From NCBI GenBank assembly GCA_015478945.1, contig JABUQX010002569.1:12501-35000 (forward strand): a stretch of 22,500 nt of DNA, in the 5' to 3' direction. This DNA comes from Trachelipus rathkii (lineage: Eukaryota; Arthropoda; Malacostraca; Isopoda; Trachelipodidae). The notes under the pieces are model-generated. The model worked only from the letters and a program-made list of their open reading frames with translations, was not told the DNA's origin and did no database searches. This document shows positions 10,251-19,619 of this stretch, piece after piece. Every line of letters begins with the position of its first letter. The first letter of the stretch is position 1. Position numbers and translations under genes: made by a program.

Positions 10251-10599
10251 AGTTTTTTGTACGATGAGATGTGGTACGGGACGGGCATTGGAATATATCA
10301 GATTTGTATATAACTTTATTTAAGTGGTATTTAGCATGATATACATAAAATAATTGAAATAATGGCTAATGGAGTAGAGTGTAAAGATTTTAATATTAAA
10401 GAAAAACGCTTAAAAACTATATCTATAAAAGCCACAGATTTATTCTTTATTAATATTTGTGCATTAGAGGTTTTTCTCTTCGATCATTCTGGGCTGATTT
10501 AAAATTAAATATTTATGGTAATAGTAGGATGCTAACACTTTTCATACAATAAAATAGGTAGCGATATCGATAATTATTAAATATTGATTTATCGATTTT
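10251..10599. other. AT-rich unassigned sequence
   Basis: No gene recognised. It ends with an inverted repeat ATCGATAA (10566-10573) and TTATCGAT (10589-10596), separated by 15 bases. Confidence 0.4.
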
Positions 10600-11040
10600 T
10601 CGTTTAGCTTTATAATAGTATACAATGAGTAGTATAGTACTAGTACGATTACTATATAATTATAGTAGAGGCTAATATTATTATATATATGATATAGTGA
10701 ATATATATATATATATTAGGTCATATGATAAGATAGTTGAAATAGTAGTATAAGTAGGAGAGGTAGCAATAGTATGGAGACGTCTGACGTACCCAAGTGT
10801 ATCTTAAAGGGTACGCGCCACTGATGATATAGGGTATGTATCTATATATATATATATAATATTATATTATTATAATATATGAGTATAGAGTACTACTCAG
10901 TACGTTAGTAGTGAGCGACTATAGTAAGATACCTATAGTAAAACTATATCTATATAATAAGTAATAGAAAAAATGTCAACGTCGTGATATCTATAGGTTT
11001 GCGTAAGGGTAGTGGCACTAACTGAAGTCGGCCAAAGTGT
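10600..11040. other. Degenerate TA/TAG-rich low-complexity region
   Basis: A mix of TATATA patches (10676-10712, 10840-10880) and TAGTA-rich sequence. A 7-bp inverted repeat CGTACCC (10788-10794) and GGGTACG (10809-10815) lies inside. No coding signal is seen. Confidence 0.6.
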
Positions 11041-11489
11041 TAAGGATGGGAGCCTCGATTAATTAAGATATCCTAGTAGAGAAAGCTTATTTGGTGTGTG
11101 AGGGTTCCATGAGCATCGCCACTCAATGCCGTAGAACTGCATTCGCCTTGATCTCTTTGCGTTCATATGTAACTCATCTCCAGAGCATTTTGTATCCAGG
11201 ACACCACTAACAATCCAAATTTGTTCAATATACACATACTTATATCCACGCTGCTCTTCTCGATCACACATCGTTAACAACTTTTCCTATATCTCATATG
11301 TGTTTATGTTGTGCGAGGAGAAAGATCTGCCCACGAAGGGAAGATGTGGTCTTCGTGGCCAGGAGCGGCGAATGACACATGGGAAGCGGCTAGTTGTGGT
11401 GATAAGGATGTAGAGGGTCGAAATTAGTACGGCGTCACAAGCTCGAGACATCCTGTATTGCGATTTTTCAGAAATGCTGATGGCGAGTG
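11041..11489. other. Unassigned sequence upstream of the LINE remnant
   Basis: Two minus-strand frames (11059-11280 and 11287-11538) are open, but they show no motif I recognise, and the second runs antisense into the LINE. This may be the 5' end or first ORF of the LINE on the plus strand, but I cannot show that. Confidence 0.35.
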
Positions 11490-13500
11490 TCTTGACGGGA
11501 GAATTTCGGTGGAATTCTACTGTACATGTGCCAGGCAACTACGCATCATGACGTCGCGAACATTGTAGATGAGATCGCCTGGGCGGATAAACATGGATGT
11601 GACCTAGGATGTGAATAGCAGTGATGGAGAGGTAGTTGTGAAGTAGCGTAAAAATAGTTGAATCGGATTGGATTCTTATAAAGAGAAGGAGTGATAATTT
11701 TGATTTAACTACGTGTGATGTGGCGATACAACGATGACAAGGAAAAAATGGTTAGATGATGGTGTGAAGAATGCACTGATCGCGCTGGTTTTAGAAACGG
11801 ATGTAAGGATCGTAAGGGGAAGAGAAGGAGTTATTGCAATTCTGATGATGTCTGTGATTACTAGAAATCCAGTTAGAACTTTAAGTTTTGAAAAGGTAAG
11901 AGGTATGTGTGGCTGTGTGTGGTCCATCTGAGAGTAATGTTGAAGAAAGTGCGATTTTCTGGATAATCTGAATGAATGTTTTGATGCGAGTAAGCTAGGA
12001 TTTCAGATATGATTGTGTTTGGGTGACTATAGTCTTGATAGGTGTCAAAAGGGATGGTATACGCAGACGTTTAGTAGGGAGTGTTCGAGAGAAACGATCG
12101 AGAATCGTAGGAAGGTGATTGATTATCTGTGAGCGAGAGAGGGTATGATGTAAGGTAGATGAGATGGGAACTGTCGTTCTTAGAAGATCTCGCAAGATTA
12201 TTCAATGAAGTATACTCAGAGTTTTTGTGATGGAGAATGGACGTCAGAGGGTGAAAAGTATGATGATTTTAGTGCTGGTGAAGGAGGAGATGTTGAAATA
12301 TGTTGGGATGTTAAATCAGTATGACAGGGTTAGGGAATATAGATTAATCGGATATTATCGGTTTGTTTATGTAAAATTAAGGTGGTGAGGGGCCTGGATG
12401 GAGAGGAGGGTGATAAGGAAGGAAGTGGTAAAATTAAGAGAGAGTAAGAAGTTAGTGACAAGGTTAATAAGTATAGAAAGAGTTTTTAAGAGTCGCTGAT
12501 GCAAAAATACAAAGATCAGTTGAATGGATGACAGTTGGAGGCTGAACAAATCTGGAAGTCAATGAAGGAAGACGGCATGTGTTAAGTCAGTGCAGAAGAA
12601 TTGTGGATGATCAGGATAGGATGTAAGAATGGTTAACAGTGATGTGAATGAAGTAGTGATGCACAGAGGGTTAAACTAATGTGAAAAATTGGTTAATATG
12701 TATAATAGCCAAATGATGAAGGTTTCAAAAGAAAAGTGTTTGGGAATAAAGTTAAAGACATAAAAAAATGCAATGAATGTGATACATATCTTAGGAGTAA
12801 AGGAAGAGGTAATAGAACAGTTTGGAAGAGGATGAATGGGGACTTGAACGGGAATAGAGCTCTTCTGAAAAGAAGAGCGAAATGTTAAGAATGAGAATAA
12901 GGGAGGGAATCTGCTTAGAAATAATGAATAGGGTGTGCTCTTTGCTACTGATGAAAATAGATTTAGGGAGAGTGCGGGGAGCACTTACGATATTTTTGCA
13001 TAGCATTGGCATCTCAAAATGAAGAAGTGATAGTTTAAATGTGTGTGAGTTTGATGGTGCAGATGGAATAGGTATTTTTGGGGCGATGAGGCACATAGTA
13101 AAAGTATCGGAGGAAAGGGGGCTAGAGCTTGTGAGGTGAAGGAAAGGGGGTAAATTGGCAGAATAAGTGAATAAGCGTTGAGAATGGGTTTGATCATGTG
13201 GAAGGATGGAGGATAGGTCGGTTGGTTAAGCAGAATGTATGGTGGTGAGTGTGGTTGGTAACGAACCGCTGGGAGGAGAAATAAATCCCCGAAGAACAGC
13301 GGATTTAAGTCACGTAAAGGATGCCGTGGAGGAGGAAATGCGAGTGTTGCAGACGGCGAAGAAGAAAGCGTGCACTATGGAATGAATAGCGTATTTTTGT
13401 GACAGGAGGGTAATGGTATGTGGCCACATGTGGCCAGAGGGAGAAGAACCCTACAGAGTTTGATACCGAGTGAGATGCAGTGAGATGGGGTTCAATAGCG
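11490..13500 (+). pseudogene. Non-LTR retrotransposon (LINE) ORF2 remnant: endonuclease, linker, start of reverse transcriptase
   Basis: The plus strand is strongly purine-rich and carries LINE ORF2 motifs in the correct order across all three frames. The N-terminal apurinic-type endonuclease shows CDLGCE then WRG (11598-11630), resembling the D-x-x-C-x-Q-E-x-x-W block, then KKWLDDGV and RIVRGREGVIAILMMSV (11740-11860). CGPSESNVEESAIFW (11918-11962) is next, then CLGDY (12016-12030) and GVKRDG (12041-12058), where G-D-x-N is expected, and RRKVIDYL (about 12106-12129). The linker shows EEVIEQFGR and MNGDLNGNRALL (12800-12875), then NEEVIV (13018-13035) and CEFDG (13044-13058). The reverse transcriptase start is seen as IPEEQR (13285-13302), in place of V-P-E-D-W-R. 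The catalytic Y-A-D-D region is absent, so the copy is 3' truncated or interrupted. Intact relatives insert copies by target-primed reverse transcription. Clade not settled. Confidence 0.7.
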
Positions 13501-13730
13501 TCCTCTGACCCGTGAACAGCTGCGTAGGGTGGATTTTCCTGACTGCGACGAGTTTCTCAGTTTCTCACTAAGTTTCTCAGTTTCTCACTAAGTTTCTCAG
13601 TTTCTCACTTGCGTCGATGTCTTCTCTAGTCTACTATTACTGTTTAGGGTGCATTGTCACGCACCTTATCTTCCCAGTCTTGAGGGAGAGAAGTGGATGA
13701 TGGTAGTATATACTGTATTAAATATACCTG
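13501..13730. other. Island with a 20-bp triplication and a short hairpin
   Basis: No gene recognised. It includes the tandem repeat at 13551-13610 and an inverted repeat GGTGC (13648-13652) with GCACC (13661-13665). Confidence 0.5.
13551..13610. repeat. Tandem repeat, 20-bp unit, three copies
   Basis: AGTTTCTCAGTTTCTCACTA is present three times head to tail, and only the last base of the third copy differs. Each unit itself contains two AGTTTCTCA-like halves. The near-identity contrasts with the decayed state of the adjoining LINE and suggests a recent expansion. Confidence 0.95.
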
Positions 13731-13930
13731 TAGTCGTGTATATATATACTTTAATATTATATAATATATATATTAATAGTATATATATATATTATATAGT
13801 ATATTATATATATATATATACATAATATACTATATATAATATATATATATATATAGATATATATATATATAGTATATATACTAATATACTATTATATAGT
13901 ATACTATATAGTCTATATATATTATATATA

Positions 13931-13968
<38 letters not shown>

Positions 13969-13973
13969 TATCA
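13731..13973. repeat. (TA)n microsatellite
   Basis: TA-dominated array with a long uninterrupted alternating run near its 3' end. Confidence 0.95.
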
Positions 13974-14205
13974 TTTTTATTTCTTATTTTGCATTGAATA
14001 GTGGTGATCGCTTCAATATTGAATTGCACGAACTTTCAATGAATGCTCGAATAGCGTTATTACACAATAGACCGAATAATGTAAGGTTAATGATGAACTA
14101 TTGAGGCGATTGCCTATGAAAATTAAGAAAAGCCTTTTACGAATTGAAGGATGCGGTCTCGCATTTTAAATGTTACCTCCTTTAATTCCATAAAACGATT
14201 TTTTA
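13974..14205. other. Unassigned island, shares a motif with 14445-14660
   Basis: No gene. TTGAAGGATGCGG followed by TTTTAA-type sequence near 14142-14170 resembles TTGAAGGATTGCGG near 14473-14486 in the next island. The two islands may be parts of one element split by the TA array. Confidence 0.4.
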
Positions 14206-14250
14206 ATCCTTATATATATATATAGTATATTATATATAATATATATCTAG

Positions 14251-14289
<39 letters not shown>

Positions 14290-14444
14290 TAAATATATAT
14301 CTATATAATATATATATAGGTTAGTATATATATATAATATATATATATATAATATATATTATAGGTATATATATAGTGATATATTATATAATATATATTA
14401 TATATATTACTATATAATAATATAGTATATAATAGTATAATGAG
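14206..14444. repeat. (TA)n microsatellite
   Basis: TA-dominated array separating two islands that share a short motif. Confidence 0.95.
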
Positions 14445-14660
14445 GAATCTTTTGTCAGAATTTTTTAATATCTTGAAGGATTGCGGATGTCTTAAATTTT
14501 AATATTCGCGGGATGCGGATGGGAGATGCGTATATTTAACGTTGCACATCAGCTGTTGCGGATGAGAATTGTTTTTATTTTAATTTATAAAGAACTGTGA
14601 AGATAATGATTACTGGAGTTCTGAAGTACATTGACTAACAAATGTAAATGGCTGAGTATT
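14445..14660. other. Island with repeated TGCGGATG motif
   Basis: GCGGATG occurs at 14483-14489, 14515-14521 and 14558-14564, with a GATGCG variant between. Clustered GCGGATG-type repeats are a known feature of subterminal regions of some hAT-type elements, so a non-autonomous hAT remnant is possible. No terminal repeat or target duplication was found. Confidence 0.35.
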
Positions 14661-14693
14661 ATACTATATATACCGGTATATATATTATATATT

Positions 14694-14725
<32 letters not shown>

Positions 14726-14823
14726 ATAATATATATACTATATATACTATATATAATATACATATATATAGCTATATATAATATATATATATATATATAT
14801 ATTAGTAATATATATATATATTA
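14661..14823. repeat. (TA)n microsatellite
   Basis: TA array ending directly at the tRNA-like segment. Confidence 0.95.
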
Positions 14824-14896
14824 GGCATCAAATTGCTCAGTCGGTAGAGCGACAGAGTCGTTTTTCAAGGGCCTGGGCTCGATATCTAAGTCCGGA
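14824..14896 (+). pseudogene. tRNA-like segment (tRNA pseudogene or SINE head)
   Basis: TTGCTCAGTCGGTAGAGC matches the tRNA D-arm and internal A box, with a GCTC/GAGC stem. TGGGCTCGATATC, about 30 bases later, resembles a degraded T-arm and B box (G-G-T-T-C-G-A). The acceptor ends do not pair, and the anticodon and T stems are poor, so this is not a working tRNA and no anticodon can be assigned. About 60 bases of unrelated sequence follow before the next TA array, as in tRNA-derived SINEs, but the SINE body is not recognised. Confidence 0.55.
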
Positions 14897-14955
14897 TCCT
14901 AAGTGATTATCTTAGAGAAAGTTCCCCTCCTTGATAGGGCTATGCGCAAGATTAC

Positions 14956-15378
14956 CCTATATATATATATATAGTATAGTAATATATATATATATATAGT
15001 ATATATAATTATATATATATATATATACTTATATATATATACAGATATATATATACTATATATATATAGATATATATAATATCATATATATATATATATT
15101 ATAATATATATATATATTATTATATATATAATATAATAGTATATATATTAGTATCTTTTCTAGAATATAATAGTAGTAATAATGCATATAATATATAGTA
15201 TTTATATATATATATAATATATATATATTATATATAATATCTAATATATTATATATAATCTAAATAATATTATAATTATATATAATAATATAATATATAT
15301 ATATATATAATATATTGATAGTATTATATGTATCACAACTTATAGGTATTATATATTTATATATAGTATATAATATAT

Positions 15379-15415
<37 letters not shown>

Positions 15416-15420
15416 CAGTA
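14956..15420. repeat. (TA)n microsatellite block
   Basis: About 465 bases of TA-dominated sequence with a few unique bases near 15155-15185. The minus-strand frame across 15260-15496 is a repeat translation. Confidence 0.95.
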
Positions 15421-15521
15421 TATAAATTGGATATGGATTTACTCCTTTACCTCTGTAAGAATCTGTGTAAAATATTGAGAACTTTTTGCTATTCATATAT
15501 TATATGTTTCTAAGATACGAG

Positions 15522-17715
15522 AAGGGGTCCCAACTCGTCATGCGTCATACCAACCACTTTTCCCAACCACCACCTTTTTGAAAAGTGGTTAATTTATCAT
15601 TAATATTATTGGGTAGATTATGTTGTAAAAATAAAAGAATATCGGCTTTATCTCCATGAGGTCGGGCACTTCTGTCTTTACAAATTTACCAAGCTACACT
15701 GAAAAGTTGCTCACAGGTTACACTGCTTGAAGAACAGATTAGGATTGTGCAAGCAACTTTTGCCAAATCTGGACACTTTTCTTTTATACTAACATCATTT
15801 TAAAGCAACTTCCTATGCTAGTCCTTTTTCTCTTTGAGATACTTTTCTATGGTGTCCAGTGATGTACTGCACGTGGTATTCTCCTGTTTATCGTCAGTAC
15901 TGGAACCAAGAACTATACTCAGAATGTCAGCTAGTGACATGCGTGTACTGGAACAAGGTGTTTTTGAAGAATCTCTCTCTTTCGTTTTCTTTCTGGTTCA
16001 GCATCCTCTAAATGTTTTTTTTCAAATTTCATGTTGTCACAAAGCCGAGCTAGAGAATATTCAACTTGAACAGTTATATGTGCAGACGAGAAAAATTTAC
16101 CCCTATATTTTTGGATTAAGATATGTCGCCACTTTATTTATACATATACTAATTTTCAAGTCTGTTAAATCTTCTGTTAAGTTCGGCCGTCAAAGTTTGA
16201 TTCATTTAACTAATCATTTGCCTTCCCTTCTTACAATCTCCAAGCAAGGACGATGATTATTCAGATGTTTCAGGTTTATCGCATAGTTTCCTCAAGAGTG
16301 GTTTTAATGCTAACTATAAAAGGTATGACATCCCCATTTGTAGACATTGATTCGCTAAGCTTTTTTTCGTAATTTTTTCGTATGGCTCTAGAGATCTCCC
16401 ACATCCAGACAATATTATCCACTCTAAATTGTTAATAAAAGGTATTTTGGATTTCATATCAGCTTGCAAACAAAGCGACTCTTTAAATTATTCGGTACTT
16501 TTTAACATACCCAAAGTGCTGTTTCATTTTAAAGGTGAAGCATATGCAACGTTTAATACGCGCATTTGGAGCCTCTCTTGAATTTTCTACTTTTAATTGC
16601 TAACAGTATTTTATCTACTGTACAATACAATCCAAATTATTTAACCCAGAGAGGAAAGTGCTTAATTTATGTTTGCTAAAGAATTGCGCATTACATGATG
16701 AACGCTTGCTCATTCAATGCCCCATTTTTTTGACATTTAGTTAAATTTTCTTGAAATGTGTTCTCATGTGTGACGATCTTCTAAAGATAAAGCACCTAAT
16801 ACAGGATTTATTCTCTGAAACTTCTTATTGACAGTATATACAGTATGACTCACTAACGGCACACCCTGATGAAGTATCTGACATTATATCTGTAGTGAAA
16901 ACAAATTTATTGTTTTGCTTTATTTCATCAATTATTTGTTTTATTTTATTGAAAATATTTCATTGCATATCAGAGACGAGTAGAAATTCCGTTGTCTCAG
17001 ATAATATTGGAGAACAACTTCCGAAATTATCTTATGATTCCAAGATCTTCCACATGATCATTCATTACTATCATTTCAATTAGATTTTTATCCACTCTTT
17101 AAGATTTATCAGATATATCCCAATCTTTTGTAGCAGAAAAATATTTACTCTTGAACATTTGTTGATGAGGAGCAGTTTATTTCATTTTGTCTTTATCTTC
17201 TTTATTGGGTGCTCCTTCATCAGTTACATCTTTAAACTGTTCTTTGTGTTTCGATCTTAAATGATTTTTCACCGACCTTGTTCTTAACTCTTTCTATGAA
17301 AACGTATAATTGCAAAGAAACTTTTTTACAAGGTTATTAGACTTTTCCGTGAAGTATTTCCACGAAACATTTTTCTTCGAAGTCACTCACAGTAGTATAT
17401 GTAAAAAAGAAAGCTAAGTAATTTTTTGCTACTTTGTTTTGATCGAGTTAGTGATACCGGAGGAATTAACAGTTCACAATATAATGTAAGATGGAAGGAT
17501 TAAGTATTATATGTCAAGCTCAATAATTACAGATAGCTCTCTCTTTAGTGCAGACCCATATATGAGAGACATGCTCGTTTGCTTCCCTGTAAAATCTATA
17601 TTCAAAAAGGTAAAAATGCTCGTAAAACGAGCTGAAAATACAATGCTCTATCATTTTTTTTGCCATCATCCTGGTTCGCTTTCTTTATTTCTTGGAGCTA
17701 ATTGATGTTGGGTCC
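15522..17715 (-). mobile_element. hAT DNA transposon remnant with candidate terminal inverted repeats
   Basis: The element surrounds the minus-strand transposase pseudogene. At the left edge AAGGGGTCCCAACTCG (15522-15537) resembles the common hAT terminus C-A-G-G-G-G-T-x-C-C-C-A-A-C-T. On the far side GTTGGGTCC (17707-17715) is the reverse complement of GGTCCCAAC (15526-15534) at 8 of 9 positions. The left edge lies just beyond the transposase stop, as expected for a 3' end. I could not find a convincing 8-bp target duplication, so the right-hand boundary is tentative. Confidence 0.5.
15545..17400 (-). pseudogene. hAT transposase with N-terminal BED zinc finger
   Basis: Read on the minus strand, the domain order is complete. 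The BED finger starts with VSWKYFTEK (tryptophan codon at 17360-17362), then CNYTF, and after an in-frame stop (17294-17296) RSVKNHLRSKHKEQF, whose histidines lie at 17261-17263 and 17246-17248. Next are KNLIEMIVMND and VEDLG (about 17035-17090), the catalytic entry KFVFTTDIMSDTSSG (aspartate at 16888-16890) and RINPVLGALSLEDRHT. NLEWIILSGCGRSLEPYEKIT and STNGDVIPFIVSIKTTLEE follow, then LNRRFNRLE, VATYLNP, CPDLAKVACTILICSSSS, the dimerisation signature CEQLFSVAW, and DKADILLFLQHNLP, with a stop at 15545-15547. At least ten frameshifts or stops break it, and the second cysteine of the BED finger reads tyrosine. In living relatives this nuclear enzyme excises and inserts the element. Length agrees with a full transposase of about 600 residues. 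Plus-strand frames here are antisense shadows. Confidence 0.9.
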
Positions 17716-17941
17716 AAGAGCAGGAATTAAATCACCGAGATATGAAAACCGGATTAATATACAAAGGCGTTGTCGTCGGAATAGGAATAAATAGGTGATG
17801 AAGCAATAGTGTAATACATTTAGACATAAATAAATAATAAAAAAATAAATAATAAATAAATAAATAAATAAAAAAATAAATAATAAATAATAAGAACCCC
17901 AAATTAAGGAAGAAATGAATTGAAAATAAAATAACCCTATA
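17716..17941. other. Intergenic sequence with (AAAT)n repeat
   Basis: Short unique stretch followed by the tetranucleotide repeat at 17824-17891. No gene. Confidence 0.6.
17824..17891. repeat. (AAAT)n microsatellite
   Basis: Imperfect AAAT/AATAAA repeats, with runs of up to six consecutive AAAT units. Confidence 0.95.
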
Positions 17942-18085
17942 ATGTTAATGTACTTACAATCCAGAGATGAAACGTGTTATATTTGTCCAAATGAGGAGAC
18001 TTTCACCTATTTAATTATTATTGTATCTAAATGTTACGAACCCTCACTCCTTATAATTAACCTTCTATTCCCGATAGAGAGGTAA
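17942..18085 (+). pseudogene. Possible LINE C-terminal zinc-knuckle fragment
   Basis: A 47-codon frame from ATG 17942 to TAA 18083-18085 contains LQSRDETCYICPNEETFTYL and later VSKCYEP. The pattern C-x2-C, then E-E-T, a position where histidine is usual, then C-x-x-Y resembles the C-terminal knuckle of Jockey/I/CR1-type LINE ORF2 proteins (C-x2-C...E-x-x-x-H...C-P-x-Y). The histidine is replaced by tyrosine here. There is no reverse transcriptase next to it. The tentative call rests on this single motif. Confidence 0.35.
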
Positions 18086-18514
18086 ATATTCCTGGATAAT
18101 TCCGCATGAGTGAAAAGTGTGAATAAATACATCCTAGATCAAGGTTGAGTTAAATACTACTCATAACCGAATAGGTAGTATAATGTTGTGATATACTTGA
18201 AAATTAAATTTAATTCTGTGGTAAATCATATAGTATATTAAAAAAAATGAATTCATATATAACCTTTATAATTCATAAATGTATAATAATAATCATAAGT
18301 ATAATATAATAAAGTTATTAATATTATTTTTAGTGATTATAAATAATATTATTATTATTATTATGCATAATATATATTCGATCTACATATTTATAATCCA
18401 TCTATCATTGACACGAAAACAAAAACGACTTAATTTTATTCCTCGCAAGTTTGGTGACCAGGGAAGTATATTGGTGTGGTCCATTGTTACCAATAAAACC
18501 TTCTGTTTTAACTA
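18086..18514. other. Unassigned AT-rich sequence
   Basis: No gene is supported. A plus-strand frame at 18279-18518 starts in AT-rich repeat and has no recognised domain. TTTGGTGACCA at 18450-18460 resembles the region just after some LTRs but lacks other support. An AATAAA occurs near 18491. Confidence 0.35.
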
Positions 18515-18785
18515 TTAAATATATATATTATATTATATATAATATAATATAAGATATATTTATATAATATATAATAATATATATATATATACATATATAT
18601 AATAAATAAATATATATTTATAATATTACTATATATATATATATATTATATATAATATATATATAATAATATAAATATATAATTAATATAATATAATATG
18701 ATATATATTAATAATATTATTTAATATATATATATAAATATAATATATATATATATATATTATATATATTATATTAAATAACAAC
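18515..18785. repeat. (TA)n / TAAT-rich array
   Basis: TA-dominated sequence with TAATATAAT phase slips. Confidence 0.9.
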
Positions 18786-18990
18786 TTATTATTTAACTAT
18801 GTTTAATAATATAATATATGCTGAAATATATAATCATCAGATAAAATTAAATTAATGTTAGATTATAAAGCTGCTTCGCTAAAATAATTTACAGGTGGTC
18901 ATGGCCCCAGATGACCCCTCCAGCATGAGAAGGTACCAGACCACAATCTATGAACAACAAAATACAAAAACTAACAACTAACTAACAACC
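18786..18990. other. Small island with GC-rich core and inverted repeats
   Basis: A GC-rich core (about 18892-18945) sits in otherwise AT-rich DNA. It has GGTCAT (18897-18902) pairing with ATGACC (18911-18916), and GTGGTC (18895-18900) pairing with GACCAC (18939-18944). These are alternative structures. No coding or RNA family is recognised. Confidence 0.4.
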
Positions 18991-19445
18991 ATATAATAAA
19001 TATATATTAATAATATATAAATAATTATTATATAAAGTATATAATAATATATATAATATATTATAAATATATATATAATTAAATTATTATAATATTATAT
19101 AATATATATATAATATATAATATATATATATATATATTAGCTATATATAATTAATTATTAAAATATATATATATTATAATATATATTATATAATATATTA
19201 TTAAATATAATATATAAATATAATATTATATATAATATTATATATATAAATATAATATATTAAATTAATTAATATTATAATTATATAAAATATTTATATA
19301 TATATATATAATAAAATATATAATATATATTTATATATATATTAAATATATATATTATATACTTAATATATATAATTATATATAATAAATATATATTATA
19401 TAATTATAATTAATTTAATATAATCAATTAAATATAATATACTTA
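18991..19445. repeat. (TA)n / TAAT-rich array
   Basis: About 455 bases of TA with frequent AATTA interruptions. No gene. Confidence 0.93.
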
Positions 19446-19619
19446 CTATACTTAGTCTTACTTAGTCCTCCCTACTCTAGTAAAGCTCCTGGTAAATCTT
19501 ATGTAGGAAATAACCTGAAAAACGATAACTCTGTCAGTTGACGTAACTTAATAAGTCATTTTAATAAATAGTTAAATTTAAAATATTCAAGTGTCTCCAC
19601 TATCGCGTGCATTAACATC

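Noticed and set aside
11530..11640. Idea that ATTHHDVANIVDEI marks an SGNH-type esterase ORF1
   Set aside because: The following in-frame CDLGCE and WRG fit the start of a LINE endonuclease better, and no catalytic G-D-S or G-T-N-D block is present.
11709..13197. Several minus-strand Ser/Pro/Leu-rich frames of 60-102 codons
   Set aside because: They are complements of the purine-rich plus-strand LINE sequence, which explains their Ser/Pro/Leu bias.
13239..13385. Plus-strand 48-codon frame as a separate small gene
   Set aside because: Another frame of the same stretch carries the LINE RT motif IPEEQR at the right place, so this is more likely an out-of-frame reading of the LINE.
13645..13668. 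Short hairpin considered as a histone-type 3' stem-loop
   Set aside because: The stem and loop do not match the histone consensus, and there is no histone gene nearby.
15834..16256. Plus-strand 140-codon frame, the longest in the window; also 16895-17083 and 17511-17705
   Set aside because: The first two are antisense to the hAT transposase pseudogene and the third lies in its flank inside the same element. The minus-strand reading gives family motifs and these do not.
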